DNA of 64,000 nucleotides, from the NCBI RefSeq assembly GCF_015627175.1, contig NZ_VTDQ01000006.1:38511-102510 (forward strand), read 5' to 3'. This document shows, piece after piece, positions 29,899 to 39,012 of the stretch. The translations under genes and the position numbers were made by a program. Below the pieces are notes generated by a model. The model searched no databases and had not been told where the DNA came from. It was given only the letters and a program-made list of their open reading frames with translations. The stretch's first letter is position 1. Each line of letters opens with the position of its first letter. The DNA comes from Acinetobacter pollinis. GTDB lineage: Bacteria > Pseudomonadota > Gammaproteobacteria > Pseudomonadales > Moraxellaceae.

Positions 29899-30300
29899 AT
29901 GAATTTGTTAAAATCAAAATTAATTCTCTCAACATTATTTGCTTCAGTTGCTTTTACAGCAACAGCTTCGCATGCTGCTCAAGATCCATCTAAAAGTACA
30001 AACGTACATGCAGCACTTGTAAGTAACTGTAAAGAAAGTGCAAGCAAAGCGGGTAAACTAACTGCTTCTGAAGCAGATAAATTCTGCCAATGCCAAGTAG
30101 AAGCAGAAGGTAAAATTACAAAAGCTCAAGAATGGCAAATTATTAGCACAGTGAACCAGAAAAAGAGCCCAAGCACTCTACCTTTCATCCAACAACAAAA
30201 CAAAGAAATCCAAAACTGTTTTGGTCCTCAGTTAACTGCTAAACTTAAAGCACTTACTGAAGAAGCGATGAAACAACAGGCTCAAGCAGCTTCTAAATAA
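29899..30300 (+). CDS. Small periplasmic protein of unknown function
   Basis: 133 residues from the ATG at 29899, preceded by AAAAAGG. A longer frame back to 29785 overlaps queC and is rejected. The Sec signal peptide 'LILSTLFASVAFTATASHAA' is cleaved around residue 26. The mature helical protein has four Cys (a 'NCKES' Cys, 'FCQCQVE', and 'QNCFGP'), probably two disulfides, and a Gln/Ala/Lys-rich C-terminus. Family not recognised. It lies 13 bases after queC and ends at a terminator, but a functional link to queuosine is not implied. Confidence 0.7.
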   Translation: MNLLKSKLILSTLFASVAFTATASHAAQDPSKSTNVHAALVSNCKESASKAGKLTASEADKFCQCQVEAEGKITKAQEWQIISTVNQKKSPSTLPFIQQQNKEIQNCFGPQLTAKLKALTEEAMKQQAQAASK

Positions 30301-30315
30301 TATCGTTACATACAA

Positions 30316-30348
30316 AAACTAGCCACTTTATGTGGCTAGTTTACTTTT
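30316..30348 (+). terminator. Terminator before the Bcp-type gene
   Basis: AAACTAGCCAC (30316-30326) pairs with GTGGCTAGTTT (30332-30342) around TTTAT, followed by ACTTTTC. Confidence 0.8.
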
Positions 30349-30364
30349 CGGAGATAACTTTTTT

Positions 30365-30826
30365 ATGTCAGAACAAATAGATTTACCTAACCAAGAATTT
30401 GCAACAACTTCTGGCCATATCAACCTATCTGAATACCTACATGAATGGCTAATTATTTATTTTTACCCTAAGGATTCGACACCTGGATGTACAACACAAG
30501 CTGTTGGATTTTCTTGTTTAAAAGATCAATTCAATGCACTAAATACTCAGATCATTGGAGTATCTCGTGACTCTGTAAAAACACATCAGAACTTTACTAC
30601 AAAGCAAAATCTCACGATCGACCTTATTAGCGACAAAGAAGAAATTCTATGTAAGCATTTTGATGTGATTAAAGAAAAAAATATGTATGGTAAGAAAGTC
30701 TTTGGTATTGAGCGATCAACCTTTATTTTTCATCAAGGAAAGCTTGTAAAAAGCTATAGAAAAGTTAAAGCTGCTGGCCATGCAGAACAGGTTTTAGAAG
30801 ATTTAAAAACACTGCAATCAATATAA
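30365..30826 (+). CDS. bcp: Peroxiredoxin, Bcp/PrxQ type
   Basis: 153 residues from the ATG at 30365; an upstream in-frame start at 30332 lies in the terminator. Thiol peroxidase reducing H2O2 and organic hydroperoxides with thioredoxin. The peroxidatic Cys42 is in 'YPKDSTPGCTTQAVGFSC'. The usual Bcp resolving Cys five residues on is Val47 here, and the next Cys is Cys51. It is therefore a 1-Cys form, or uses Cys51. 'FGIERSTFIFHQGK' is family-typical. Convergent with the YceI gene. Confidence 0.88.
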   Translation: MSEQIDLPNQEFATTSGHINLSEYLHEWLIIYFYPKDSTPGCTTQAVGFSCLKDQFNALNTQIIGVSRDSVKTHQNFTTKQNLTIDLISDKEEILCKHFDVIKEKNMYGKKVFGIERSTFIFHQGKLVKSYRKVKAAGHAEQVLEDLKTLQSI

Positions 30827-30830
30827 AGTA

Positions 30831-30862
30831 AAAGTCAGTACTCTCATACTGACTTTATTTTT
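30831..30862 (+). terminator. Terminator after bcp
   Basis: AAAGTCAGTA (30831-30840) pairs with TACTGACTTT (30847-30856), followed by ATTTTTT. It touches the stop codon of the convergent YceI gene. Confidence 0.85.
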
Positions 30863-31406
30863 TAACCAATGAACCATCTACAAAGATATCAACATGATCG
30901 GTTAAAGAACCAAATTTAGACTGCATTGCAAAATTCTTTGTCTGTATTTGTGTAGCAGCTTTAAAGTCGAATGTTCCGTCACTATCAGGTTCAATAGTGG
31001 TATAGAATACAACTTGTCTGGTTTTACCCTTAATCGTCAAGTTACCAAAAACATTGTATTTGTTGCTTCCTAGAGACTGTATTTGTGTACTATCAAATGT
31101 TATTTCTTTATATTTAGCAACATCAAATAAATCTTCACTCAGTAGCATATCATGCAAGGTACTATTACTTAGGTCTATGCTATCTACCTGAATGACAAAG
31201 TGAATTTGTGTTTGATCTAAATGATTTGGATCAAATCGAATATTAGATTCAACTTGTTGAAAATCGGCATCAATGACTTTCATTCCCAATTTTTTAATGA
31301 AAAATCCGACTTCCCCATCATCGGCAAATTTTAAATCTGCTGCGTTTACAATACTCGTGCTTGCTATTAAGCAAAATAAAGAAACTATAGATAGGCATCG
31401 AATCAT
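30855..31406 (-). CDS. YceI-family periplasmic lipocalin-like protein
   Basis: About 183 residues from the ATG at 31406. A GTG at 31427 preceded by GGGG, or a TTG at 31439, would lengthen the signal peptide slightly. Signal peptide 'CLSIVSLFCLIASTSIVNA'. The mature part follows the YceI pattern: 'VGFFIKKLGMKVIDADFQQVE', 'MLLSEDLFDVAKYKEITFDS', 'GNLTIKGKTRQVVF' (each partial) and a C-terminal 'FVDGSLVKK'. YceI proteins form an extended lipocalin barrel that binds isoprenoid or other amphiphiles. The physiological role is unknown. Confidence 0.85.
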   Translation of the reverse strand: MIRCLSIVSLFCLIASTSIVNAADLKFADDGEVGFFIKKLGMKVIDADFQQVESNIRFDPNHLDQTQIHFVIQVDSIDLSNSTLHDMLLSEDLFDVAKYKEITFDSTQIQSLGSNKYNVFGNLTIKGKTRQVVFYTTIEPDSDGTFDFKAATQIQTKNFAMQSKFGSLTDHVDIFVDGSLVKK

Positions 31407-31459
31407 TGCCTTTTTTATATTAAGCACATGCTGCCCCAATCATAAGTACACACCATAGT

Positions 31460-32026
31460 TTAGTTAGATTTTCCAACCTGATCCTTAAAAAATTGTGTCC
31501 TAAGCGTATCATACATTGGATTTTTCATGAAAGATTTTAGAAATTTGATCGTTCCATGAGGAAAATATTGTTCCTGAATTTCACCTGCATAAAAAGCTTC
31601 CCTAATAGGTGTTGCCGACAAAGCATTTTCCAGACTGTCTAGCTCGACCAATTTCCAATCTGGAAAAAGTGCCAAATAATATGACGAGTTATCTTTAAAA
31701 TGACCAATCAAACCAATTTTCTGATTTAATCCTGTTTTTTCTAATACTTTCTCCTTGACCAACGCGACCCATTTTTTATCATCATATACATCGACAATAT
31801 GTACAAATATAATCCTTTTACAATCTTCTTCGTTAAAATTAGATAAGATAATCTGCTCACGTTCTTGTACTAAAAATGGATTCTTGGTGGTACGCTCTGG
31901 TTGTGCAGAGCCTAAAGCAATAATAACGTATTTACTTTGTTCTAAAGCCAACTCTACTGTTTTCATATGTGCCAAATGAAATGGCTGAAACCTTCCAATG
32001 AAAACGAGATAATCTAAAGTATCCAT
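31460..32026 (-). CDS. NadM-like nicotinamide-nucleotide adenylyltransferase
   Basis: 188 residues. The N-terminal nucleotidyltransferase signature 'FIGRFQPFHLAHMKTVELAL' (residues 9-28) has HLAH in place of HxGH. Later come 'GSAQPERTTKNPF', 'GHFKDNSSYYLALFP' and the C-terminal 'LSATPIREAFYAGEI' (ISxTxxR-like). These fit NadM-type NMN adenylyltransferases, which make NAD from NMN and ATP. Many Acinetobacter-type NadM proteins are described fused to a C-terminal Nudix domain; none is present here. NadV or other NAD-salvage partners are not in the window. The family is well supported; the exact nucleotide preference is inferred. Confidence 0.8.
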   Translation of the reverse strand: MDTLDYLVFIGRFQPFHLAHMKTVELALEQSKYVIIALGSAQPERTTKNPFLVQEREQIILSNFNEEDCKRIIFVHIVDVYDDKKWVALVKEKVLEKTGLNQKIGLIGHFKDNSSYYLALFPDWKLVELDSLENALSATPIREAFYAGEIQEQYFPHGTIKFLKSFMKNPMYDTLRTQFFKDQVGKSN

Positions 32027-32087
32027 AAGTATTTTTTCAAAAATCGTTTTTTTATAATAAAAAATATATCCAATGCAAGCAAATATA

Positions 32088-32405
32088 TTATTTTTTCAGT
32101 GAGTATAGCGCTATTAATTCAAATGCAGGCTCTTCATATGGATGTGCTTCTACTAATCTCTTGCATATATGATCAACAAGGGTTTCATCAATCAGAATCT
32201 CTACTCTCCATTCTTCTAATGTGGTTAACTCCTCAAGGTTTCCAATAAATGGTTCAGCACCTTTTGCAGGCTTAAACTGTCCAATTCCTTTGGTCTGCCA
32301 AGCACATTCTCGGTAATGATCACTACATCCCCCACCTGCATCAAAAATAGCATTTTTAGTTATTTCTAAATGAGAGGTCGGTACAAAATAAATAAGTTTT
32401 AACAT
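32088..32405 (-). CDS. NIF3/YqfO-type CutA-like domain protein
   Basis: 105 residues. 'KLIYFVPTSHLEITKNAIFDAGGG', 'YRECAWQTKGIGQFKP', 'EVRVEILI'-like 'EWRVEILIDETLVDHICKRL' and 'AHPYEEPAFELIAL' match the ferredoxin-like insertion domain of YqfO/NIF3 proteins, which also exists as a free-standing protein in proteobacteria. Often annotated as 'NGG1p-interacting factor NIF3'. The function is unknown; some relatives bind metals or ligands at trimer interfaces. Downstream of the pst operon but after its terminator. Confidence 0.8.
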   Translation of the reverse strand: MLKLIYFVPTSHLEITKNAIFDAGGGCSDHYRECAWQTKGIGQFKPAKGAEPFIGNLEELTTLEEWRVEILIDETLVDHICKRLVEAHPYEEPAFELIALYSLKK

Positions 32406-32427
32406 AATTTACCTTGGCTTCCTACAT

Positions 32428-32456
32428 TAAAAAAGCCTCTAAGTCTTAGAGGCTTT
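32428..32456 (-). terminator. Terminator after pstB
   Basis: AAAGCCTCTAAG (32432-32443) pairs with CTTAGAGGCTTT (32445-32456); the T-run on the - strand is the complement of the A6 at its left end. It closes the pst unit. Confidence 0.85.
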
Positions 32457-32474
32457 ACAATAAAAAAGCGATTC

Positions 32475-33362
32475 TTAACCAAAACGACCAGTAATATAGG
32501 CTTCAGTCAATTGATGGTCTGGTTGAGTAAACACTTTCTCAGTAGAGTTTACTTCTATTAGATCACCTAAATGGAAATATGCTGTACGATTCGATACCCT
32601 TGCTGCTTGTTGCATTGAGTGTGTCACAATTGCAATTGTATATTGTGTAGATAACTCAGAAATAAGCTCTTCAATTTTTGCTGTAGCAATCGGATCCAAT
32701 GCAGAGCAAGGTTCATCCATAAGAATAACGTCTGGACTAACTGCAATGGTACGCGCAATACATAAACGTTGTTGCTGACCACCCGATAAACTTGTACCGG
32801 GTTGGTTTAAACGTTCTTTAACTTCTTCCCAAAGTCCTGCTTTTCTTAGGCTATTTTCAACAATCTCTTCTAAGTCGTATTTATTACGTGCTAAACCATG
32901 GAGTTTTGGTCCATATGCAACATTATCGAAAATCGATTTTGGAAATGGGTTTGGTTTTTGAAATACCATACCCACCTGAGCTCGCAGTAAAACGACATCT
33001 AAGCTTGGATCATAAATATCTTGCTGATCCAGCATCACTTTTCCAGTTACCTTACAGCTTTCAATCGTATCGTTCATACGGTTGAGCGTACGAAGAAATG
33101 TAGATTTACCACAGCCTGACGGACCAATAAAAGCAACAACTTCGTTTTGATAGATATCTAAATCTATTCCTTTAATTGCTTCACTTTCGCCATAATATAC
33201 GTGTACATCTTCTGTACGCAATTTGATTTTCTTTTTTGCATCATTCGATGATGGCGCAACGCTTGGTTGTTCAAAACTACCAATACTAATACGAGATTGT
33301 GCTTGATCTGTTGTCATATCTTTTTGATTCTGCTCTGTACGAGTTGGATTTAATGTATTCAT
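32475..33362 (-). CDS. pstB: Phosphate import ATP-binding protein PstB
   Basis: 295 residues from the ATG at 33362, preceded by GGAGAG; an in-frame TTG at 33395 lies within pstA's end and is rejected. ABC ATPase of the high-affinity phosphate importer: Walker A '[11 protein letters not shown]', '[17 protein letters not shown]', signature '[15 protein letters not shown]', Walker B '[13 protein letters not shown]' and '[12 protein letters not shown]'. An N-terminal polar extension of about 40 residues precedes the core. No phoU follows; the operon ends here. Confidence 0.96.
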   Translation of the reverse strand: MNTLNPTRTEQNQKDMTTDQAQSRISIGSFEQPSVAPSSNDAKKKIKLRTEDVHVYYGESEAIKGIDLDIYQNEVVAFIGPSGCGKSTFLRTLNRMNDTIESCKVTGKVMLDQQDIYDPSLDVVLLRAQVGMVFQKPNPFPKSIFDNVAYGPKLHGLARNKYDLEEIVENSLRKAGLWEEVKERLNQPGTSLSGGQQQRLCIARTIAVSPDVILMDEPCSALDPIATAKIEELISELSTQYTIAIVTHSMQQAARVSNRTAYFHLGDLIEVNSTEKVFTQPDHQLTEAYITGRFG

Positions 33363-33378
33363 AATAGACGCTCTCCAA

Positions 33379-34767
33379 TTACCAACGTACTTCAAATTTC
33401 TTTCTTAGCCAAATAGCCAAACCATTCAAACCGATCATCATTGCTAACAATACAATAATCGCTGCTGCGGTTCTTCCTTCAAAGAAATTACGCAACTCAT
33501 TACCTTGCCATAAGAAAATTTGTACAGGTAATGCTGTTGATTGATCTACTGGTGTTGTCGGAACACTTGCAACGAAAGCACTCATTCCAATTAATAATAA
33601 AGGTGCAGTTTCGCCTAATGCTTGTGCTACACCAATAATTGCACCCGTCAAAATTCCCGGTAGCGCTAAAGGCAACACGTGATGAAACACTGTTTGTACT
33701 TTAGATGCACCTAAGCCTTGCGCAGCCTGACGAATTGAAGGCGGAACAGCTTTTAAAGATGCACGTGTTGTAATAATTACTGTAGGTAAAGTCATTAAAC
33801 TTAATACTAGACCACCTACTAACGGTGCAGACAGTGGTAAATGCATCCAACCAATAAAAATAGCTGCACCGAGTAAACCAAATACAATCGATGGTACAGC
33901 AGCTAGGTTATTAATATTAACTTCAACGATATCTGTTAATACACTTTTTTTCGCGAATTCTTCAAGATAAATTGCACTTGCTACACCGATAGGAATAGAA
34001 ACAAAGATTACAATAAGCATCATGAATAAAGAGCCAACAAATGCACCAGCTAAACCACTGCTTGCAGGTGAGCTCCGCGAATCTGTATTGGTAAAAATCT
34101 GAAAATTGAACGTGTTTTGTAAAATATCTTTTGCTTTTAACTCATCTGCAAGTGATCTTACTTCCGGGCTTAATTGCTGTTGCTCATCTGGTAAAGAGCG
34201 ATCAATTTTTCCAGATAACCATACATCTACGTTCGCATCTGCAAGTAGCTTTACCTCAACTGTTTTACCAATCAAACTTGGGTCTGCAAAAACCATATCT
34301 CTTAAGCGATAGGTTTCTGAGCTTGTATAAATGCTACTGAGCTCATCCTGCTTGCTTTGGATATCTTTATGCTGTGCAACGACTGATTTGGCGATAATAC
34401 CATCCCAATCGACCATGCCCATTTTTGTTTGCCAATCGACATAGCGCTCATTAAATACCGCTGGCGATTCATTACTTTCTTTAACTGGTGGTGCACCTGC
34501 ATCAATAATTTTTGGATCGAAATACACTGGTACAGTTAAACTGGTTTGCCAAAATGCAGGTAAACCTTTATATAAAATACTACCAAATAATATAGCAACG
34601 AACATCAAACCAATACAAACTGCACTGAATCCGAAGATCTTAAACCGCTTCTCTTTTCTATGACGCTTACCCAAAGACTGCATAATCAATTTTTTTCTTT
34701 GATCACTTTGCTCTTTCACTGTAAGCGTTTCCGCAGATGTAGATGTATTCATAGTATTCATGCTCAT
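33379..34767 (-). CDS. pstA: Phosphate ABC transporter permease PstA (extended)
   Basis: 462 residues, much longer than E. coli PstA (296). After an N-terminal basic segment there is one membrane span (about residues 44-68). A soluble insert of about 170 residues follows, then the conserved permease domain with '[20 protein letters not shown]', '[19 protein letters not shown]' and the EAA loop '[20 protein letters not shown]'. Long PstA/PstC forms are known in pseudomonads. The start overlaps the pstC stop by 4 bases (ATGA). Confidence 0.93.
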   Translation of the reverse strand: MSMNTMNTSTSAETLTVKEQSDQRKKLIMQSLGKRHRKEKRFKIFGFSAVCIGLMFVAILFGSILYKGLPAFWQTSLTVPVYFDPKIIDAGAPPVKESNESPAVFNERYVDWQTKMGMVDWDGIIAKSVVAQHKDIQSKQDELSSIYTSSETYRLRDMVFADPSLIGKTVEVKLLADANVDVWLSGKIDRSLPDEQQQLSPEVRSLADELKAKDILQNTFNFQIFTNTDSRSSPASSGLAGAFVGSLFMMLIVIFVSIPIGVASAIYLEEFAKKSVLTDIVEVNINNLAAVPSIVFGLLGAAIFIGWMHLPLSAPLVGGLVLSLMTLPTVIITTRASLKAVPPSIRQAAQGLGASKVQTVFHHVLPLALPGILTGAIIGVAQALGETAPLLLIGMSAFVASVPTTPVDQSTALPVQIFLWQGNELRNFFEGRTAAAIIVLLAMMIGLNGLAIWLRKKFEVRW

Positions 34768-36143
34768 TCGTATTGCTCGCGATATTTACGCACGATATAC
34801 AGTGCAACAATATTTAAGCCCAAAGTAATTACAAATAAAGTCAGACCTAATGCAAAGGCAACCAACGCTTGAGGACTTGCGAAATCAGTATCTCCAGTCA
34901 GCTGATTTACAATCGTTACTGTCACTGTGGAAACTGCTTCCAATGGATTAATTTGAAGCAATGGGCTATTTCCTGCTGCGAGTACAACAATCATTGTCTC
35001 GCCAATGGCACGAGATGCAGCCAATAAAAATGCTCCGATAATACCGGGAAGTGCTGCCGGCAGAACCACTTGGCGAATCGTTTCAGACTTTGTTGCCCCT
35101 AAACCTAAAGAGCCATCACGTAAAGTTCTTGGTACCTGAGTGATAATGTCATCCGATAATGAAGATACAAATGGAATAATCATTACACCCATGACAAAGC
35201 CTGCGGTAAGTGCACTGGTCGCATTAATATGTAAACCGACACTGTCTCCCAACATTTTAAAAAATGGCCCTACTACCATTAACGCAAAGACACCATAAAC
35301 AATTGTTGGAATACCTGCCAAAATTTCAATTGTTGGTTTCGCCCATGCTCTTAAACGAGGTGATGCATACTCTGCAAGATAGATTGCAATAAATAGTCCA
35401 ATTGGAATCGCGACCAAAAGCGCAATAATACTGACTAAAATAGTACCCCATAACAATGGAAGTAAACCGTAACTTCCCTCAGCATTTCCTGTCGTACTAA
35501 ATCCAGGGTTCCATTCACGTCCAAAGAAAAAGGCTGATGGCTCTACAAAATGGAAAAATCTCAATGCTTCACTCAGCATTGACATTACAATCCCGATTGT
35601 CGTTAAAATTGCAACGCCAGAACATAATGCCAGACTAATACTAATCATTCGTTCAACGTAATTACGTGCACGAAAACTTTTATTTATTTTTCTATTTGCA
35701 AAAACAAGACCTGCCAGTGCAATAGAAATAACCACTACAAATTGTGCGTAGTTTCCAATGCTCAATGCTTCTGCATATTGTTTTGCTATTGCAAGTTCAT
35801 ACGGTTGTGCTTGATCAGTCACGCCAAAACCCGATGCAATTGCTTTCACACGATCCAATAGAACAGATTTTCCTGCTGGATCGAGATGAGACAAAACATC
35901 TGCTGGTACTTGACTGAAAACCATATGACTTAACATCATTGGCTCAAACAAGCTCCATAATATAAAAATCAAGCATGATGGAATACCACACCATAAAGCA
36001 ACCAATGAACCATAGTAACCAGGTCTTGAGTGCAGTACAGCCGAATTATTTCCCTGACCCGCTATATTACGACTCTTTTTCAGACCAAGCTGATAGCCTA
36101 TTGCAATAAAAGCAAGTAATACACCTATAAGAAGCAGATTCAT
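34764..36143 (-). CDS. pstC: Phosphate ABC transporter permease PstC (extended)
   Basis: 459 residues from the ATG at 36143, preceded by GGAGAG; an in-frame upstream start at 36200 falls in the hairpin after pstS. Longer than E. coli PstC (319) because of two extra N-terminal membrane spans and a soluble insert. Permease core: 'LLPLLWGTILVSIIALLVAI', 'IEILAGIPTIVYGVFAL', and the EAA loop 'RDGSLGLGATKSETIRQVVL'. Forms the channel with PstA. Confidence 0.93.
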   Translation of the reverse strand: MNLLLIGVLLAFIAIGYQLGLKKSRNIAGQGNNSAVLHSRPGYYGSLVALWCGIPSCLIFILWSLFEPMMLSHMVFSQVPADVLSHLDPAGKSVLLDRVKAIASGFGVTDQAQPYELAIAKQYAEALSIGNYAQFVVVISIALAGLVFANRKINKSFRARNYVERMISISLALCSGVAILTTIGIVMSMLSEALRFFHFVEPSAFFFGREWNPGFSTTGNAEGSYGLLPLLWGTILVSIIALLVAIPIGLFIAIYLAEYASPRLRAWAKPTIEILAGIPTIVYGVFALMVVGPFFKMLGDSVGLHINATSALTAGFVMGVMIIPFVSSLSDDIITQVPRTLRDGSLGLGATKSETIRQVVLPAALPGIIGAFLLAASRAIGETMIVVLAAGNSPLLQINPLEAVSTVTVTIVNQLTGDTDFASPQALVAFALGLTLFVITLGLNIVALYIVRKYREQYE

Positions 36144-36172
36144 CTTCTCTCCGCTATTTATTTCTAAAATAT

Positions 36173-36212
36173 AAAAAAAGGTGAAAGTGAGCCCCCTCAC
36201 TCCACCTTTTTA
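36173..36212 (-). terminator. Hairpin between pstS and pstC
   Basis: AAAAAGGTG..AGTGAG pairs with CTCACT..CCACCTTTTT (36175-36211) with a small internal bulge, and a T-run follows on the - strand. It sits directly after pstS and could cause partial termination or protect the pstS mRNA, raising binding protein over permease. Confidence 0.8.
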
Positions 36213-36220
36213 AAAGCTAA

Positions 36221-37258
36221 TTACTTAACAGACTTTCCTGCTTTAAAGTCAGCTAATATTTGAGCACGCTCAGCATCTGACATAGAAATTAAGCCTGCTT
36301 TATCAAGCTTTGAATTTTTTCCTGAGATTTTCTTATTTAGGAAAAACTCTACATACTGAGGTAATCCTTTAATTACTTTCGTATGTTCTCCTTTTACATA
36401 AAAGTAAAGTGGACGAGAGACAGGATACGTACCATCAAGTACAGTATGCTCACTTGGAGTAACATTGTTCACCGTTGCTACACGTAAACGATCTTTGTTT
36501 TGGTCATAGAAACCTAAACCGAATACACCAACTGCATTTGGAGAAGTTTTTAAACGTGCTAATGTTTCTGTGTAATCACCTGCAATTTCTACAACGCGGC
36601 CATCTTTACGGAAGTTAGAACATGCTTTTTGCTGGGCATCTTTTGGCAATCCTTTGAAGTAGCTGTATGTTTCACAACCTGCTTCAACCATTTTTTCTTG
36701 GAAAACTTCACGTGTTCCATGATTAGATGCAGGAATGACCAATGTAATTGGCTCATTTGGTAAAGCAGCATCAATTTGATTCCAATGTGTATACGGGTTT
36801 GGTACTAGTTTCCCATTAGATGGCAATTGAGCAGCCAACGCAGTAAATACATGATATGGTTTTAGATGAAAGGCTGGCTTTGATGCATTCGACGCAAAAA
36901 CAATACCATCGTAACCAATTTTAATTTCTTGTATTTTTTTCACACCAGCTTTGTGACAAGTTTCAAGCTCTGATTCTTTAATTTTACGAGATGCATTTGC
37001 GATATCAATCGTATTGTCGCCCACACCTTGGCAGAATTGTTTTAAACCACCAGATGTACCACCAGAACCAACTACAGGTGTTTTAAATTGTGGGAAGGTG
37101 TTACCGAACTCTTCTGCTACAATACTTGCATAAGGGAGTACAGTTGAAGAACCAGCGATTTGAATTGTTTCACGTGCTGCATTTGCATTAAGTGCACATG
37201 CTGCGCTAGAAATTGCTAATGCGATTGCCGCATATTTCTTACTTAATTTCATTGTCAT
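36221..37258 (-). CDS. pstS: Phosphate-binding protein PstS
   Basis: 345 residues. Signal peptide 'AAIALAISSAACALNANAA' cleaved before 'RETIQIAGSSTV'. Periplasmic phosphate receptor: 'GSSTVLPYASIVAEEF', 'VVGSGGTSGGLKQFC' and 'IDIANASRKI' contain the phosphate-contacting Ser, Thr, Gly and Asp residues. The two starting Met (37258 and 37252) are both possible. It is the first gene of pstSCAB and lies behind a three-repeat PhoB box. Confidence 0.95.
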   Translation of the reverse strand: MTMKLSKKYAAIALAISSAACALNANAARETIQIAGSSTVLPYASIVAEEFGNTFPQFKTPVVGSGGTSGGLKQFCQGVGDNTIDIANASRKIKESELETCHKAGVKKIQEIKIGYDGIVFASNASKPAFHLKPYHVFTALAAQLPSNGKLVPNPYTHWNQIDAALPNEPITLVIPASNHGTREVFQEKMVEAGCETYSYFKGLPKDAQQKACSNFRKDGRVVEIAGDYTETLARLKTSPNAVGVFGLGFYDQNKDRLRVATVNNVTPSEHTVLDGTYPVSRPLYFYVKGEHTKVIKGLPQYVEFFLNKKISGKNSKLDKAGLISMSDAERAQILADFKAGKSVK

Positions 37259-37342
37259 CTCTCAAAACCTAAAAGTGATATCGCTGGTGCTACTGAGCAA
37301 TATCTTGTCGTATTCTCTTGGAATCTATTTTGGTTTCTTTAA

Positions 37343-37371
37343 ATGACAGTTTGGTTACATCTTTATGACAC
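37343..37371 (-). promoter_or_regulatory. PhoB box upstream of pstS (three repeats)
   Basis: Read on the - strand: GTGTCAT, AAAG, ATGTAAC, CAAA, CTGTCAT. These are three 7-base half-sites spaced by 4 bases (11-base period), each close to the PhoB consensus CTGTCAT; the last is perfect. Position about 85-115 bases before the pstS start fits activation by PhoB under phosphate starvation. Confidence 0.8.
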
Positions 37372-37452
37372 TTTAATTATAATTTATAGTCTTATACAAA
37401 ATTCTAATTATTTAATATTAAATCCACCTTAATCACGCACAAAATATTATCA

Positions 37453-37481
37453 TAAAAAAAGGCCACTTACGTGACCTTTTT
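37453..37481 (-). terminator. Terminator after dat-ddc
   Basis: AAAAAGGCCAC and GTGACCTTTTT (with one mismatch) form a hairpin 11 bases after the ddc stop on the - strand; the A-run at left is the T-run of the - strand. Confidence 0.75.
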
Positions 37482-37491
37482 CACTTTATTA

Positions 37492-39009
37492 TCAATCAAT
37501 TGGTGGTGTATATGTACCTGCCACAATTTGATCTTTAATACGATCTGACTCAGATTTAATTTGATCAAGCAAGCTTTTTACATTTTCTAATGTTACAACA
37601 GGACTTAATAGCGTCATTTTTAAAGACTGTGTATCACCCACTTTTGTTACACCGACATTTGCCTCACCACGCGCAAATAATTCATCTGCAACGTTTTGAT
37701 TTAAGCTATCGATAAACTCTTTTGGATATCCTGTCGGCACTAATCTAAATAGCACAGATGCAAATTGTGGTTGAACCAACAATTCTAACTCATCGTCTGC
37801 TTGAATATAATCTGCAACTTCACGAGAAAGTTTAATACCATGATCAATCATTGAACCATAGAGTGTTTCACCTAAAGCTTCAACAGTCATCCATAGTTTC
37901 AGCGCATCAAAACGACGCGTTGTTTGCAACGATTTAGAAACAAGATTAGGTACGCCATGTTCTTCATCATAGGCAGAGTTTAAATATTCTGCTTCATAGT
38001 GCATGAAACGATAGTTCGCTTCATCCTTTAATAAGAATGCGCCACAACTAATCGTTTGGAAATAATGCTTATGGAAGTCTAATGTGACAGAATCTGCAAG
38101 CTCTAATCCATCTAACCAGTGGCGATAATCATTTGAAAGAATAAGTGCACCGCCCCATGCTGCATCTACATGCATCCATGTACCATAGGCTTCAGTAATT
38201 GCACGAATTTCTTTAAGAGGGTCAATTGCACCAGCATCAGTTGTACCTGCGGTTGCAACCACACAAGCTACAATTTTCCCTTCAGACTTCAAATGGGCCA
38301 TCGTCTTTTCAAGCGCTTGGGTATCCATCTGAGCATTTTCATTTACAGGAACAGTGACTACAGACTGAAAGCCCATACCCATTAATGCCATATTCTTTTG
38401 TACAGAAAAGTGTGCATTTTCAGAACAAATGACTTTGACATTCTTCATCGCGTCACTTGGAATACCATCACTCTGTACAGAATGACCATTCCAGTGAGTT
38501 GCAATACACTTATCTCGCGCAAGCAAAACGCCCATCAAGTTAGACTGTGTACCACCTGAAGTAAATACACCTGCTTGCCCTGCGCCATAACCTACTTTCT
38601 GACGTAGCCAGTCAATCAGCTGGACTTCCATCAGAGAACCCGCAGGACTTTGATCCCACGAATCCATAGATTGGTTTGTTGCATTAATTAAAACTTCTGC
38701 AACTTGGCTAACCACCATTGTTGGACAATGTAAATGTGCTAAAGAGTGAGGATGATGTACTTTTAAACTTTTGTTGAGAAAAAGTTCAATCATACGTTGC
38801 AATGCAACTTGTACACCTAAACCTTCTTTGGTTGCATTAAATGAAATTGCAGAACGCAACTCTTTAATACTGCCACCTGTATACATTTTATCATTTTGCA
38901 ACCAAGCACTTACCGCTTCAGTTGCTTTTTCCATTGCCGACTCATAGTCGGCAATAGATTGTGCATCATTGCAAAGCAATGATTGACGATGTTGTGCAAA
39001 ATCAACCAT
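37492..39009 (-). CDS. ddc: L-2,4-diaminobutyrate decarboxylase
   Basis: 505 residues, PLP group II decarboxylase. Makes 1,3-diaminopropane from 2,4-diaminobutyrate. '[20 protein letters not shown]', '[13 protein letters not shown]', '[14 protein letters not shown]' and the PLP-lysine '[16 protein letters not shown]' are visible. It lies 3 bases after dat, as in the Acinetobacter dat-ddc pair known to make diaminopropane. A glutamate/aspartate-family decarboxylase is the alternative, but pairing with dat settles it. Confidence 0.93.
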   Translation of the reverse strand: MVDFAQHRQSLLCNDAQSIADYESAMEKATEAVSAWLQNDKMYTGGSIKELRSAISFNATKEGLGVQVALQRMIELFLNKSLKVHHPHSLAHLHCPTMVVSQVAEVLINATNQSMDSWDQSPAGSLMEVQLIDWLRQKVGYGAGQAGVFTSGGTQSNLMGVLLARDKCIATHWNGHSVQSDGIPSDAMKNVKVICSENAHFSVQKNMALMGMGFQSVVTVPVNENAQMDTQALEKTMAHLKSEGKIVACVVATAGTTDAGAIDPLKEIRAITEAYGTWMHVDAAWGGALILSNDYRHWLDGLELADSVTLDFHKHYFQTISCGAFLLKDEANYRFMHYEAEYLNSAYDEEHGVPNLVSKSLQTTRRFDALKLWMTVEALGETLYGSMIDHGIKLSREVADYIQADDELELLVQPQFASVLFRLVPTGYPKEFIDSLNQNVADELFARGEANVGVTKVGDTQSLKMTLLSPVVTLENVKSLLDQIKSESDRIKDQIVAGTYTPPID

Positions 39010-39012
39010 GGG

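Noticed and set aside
37259..37342. Riboswitch or small RNA between pstS and its PhoB box
   Set aside because: No stable stem seen; the stretch fits an ordinary promoter and untranslated leader.
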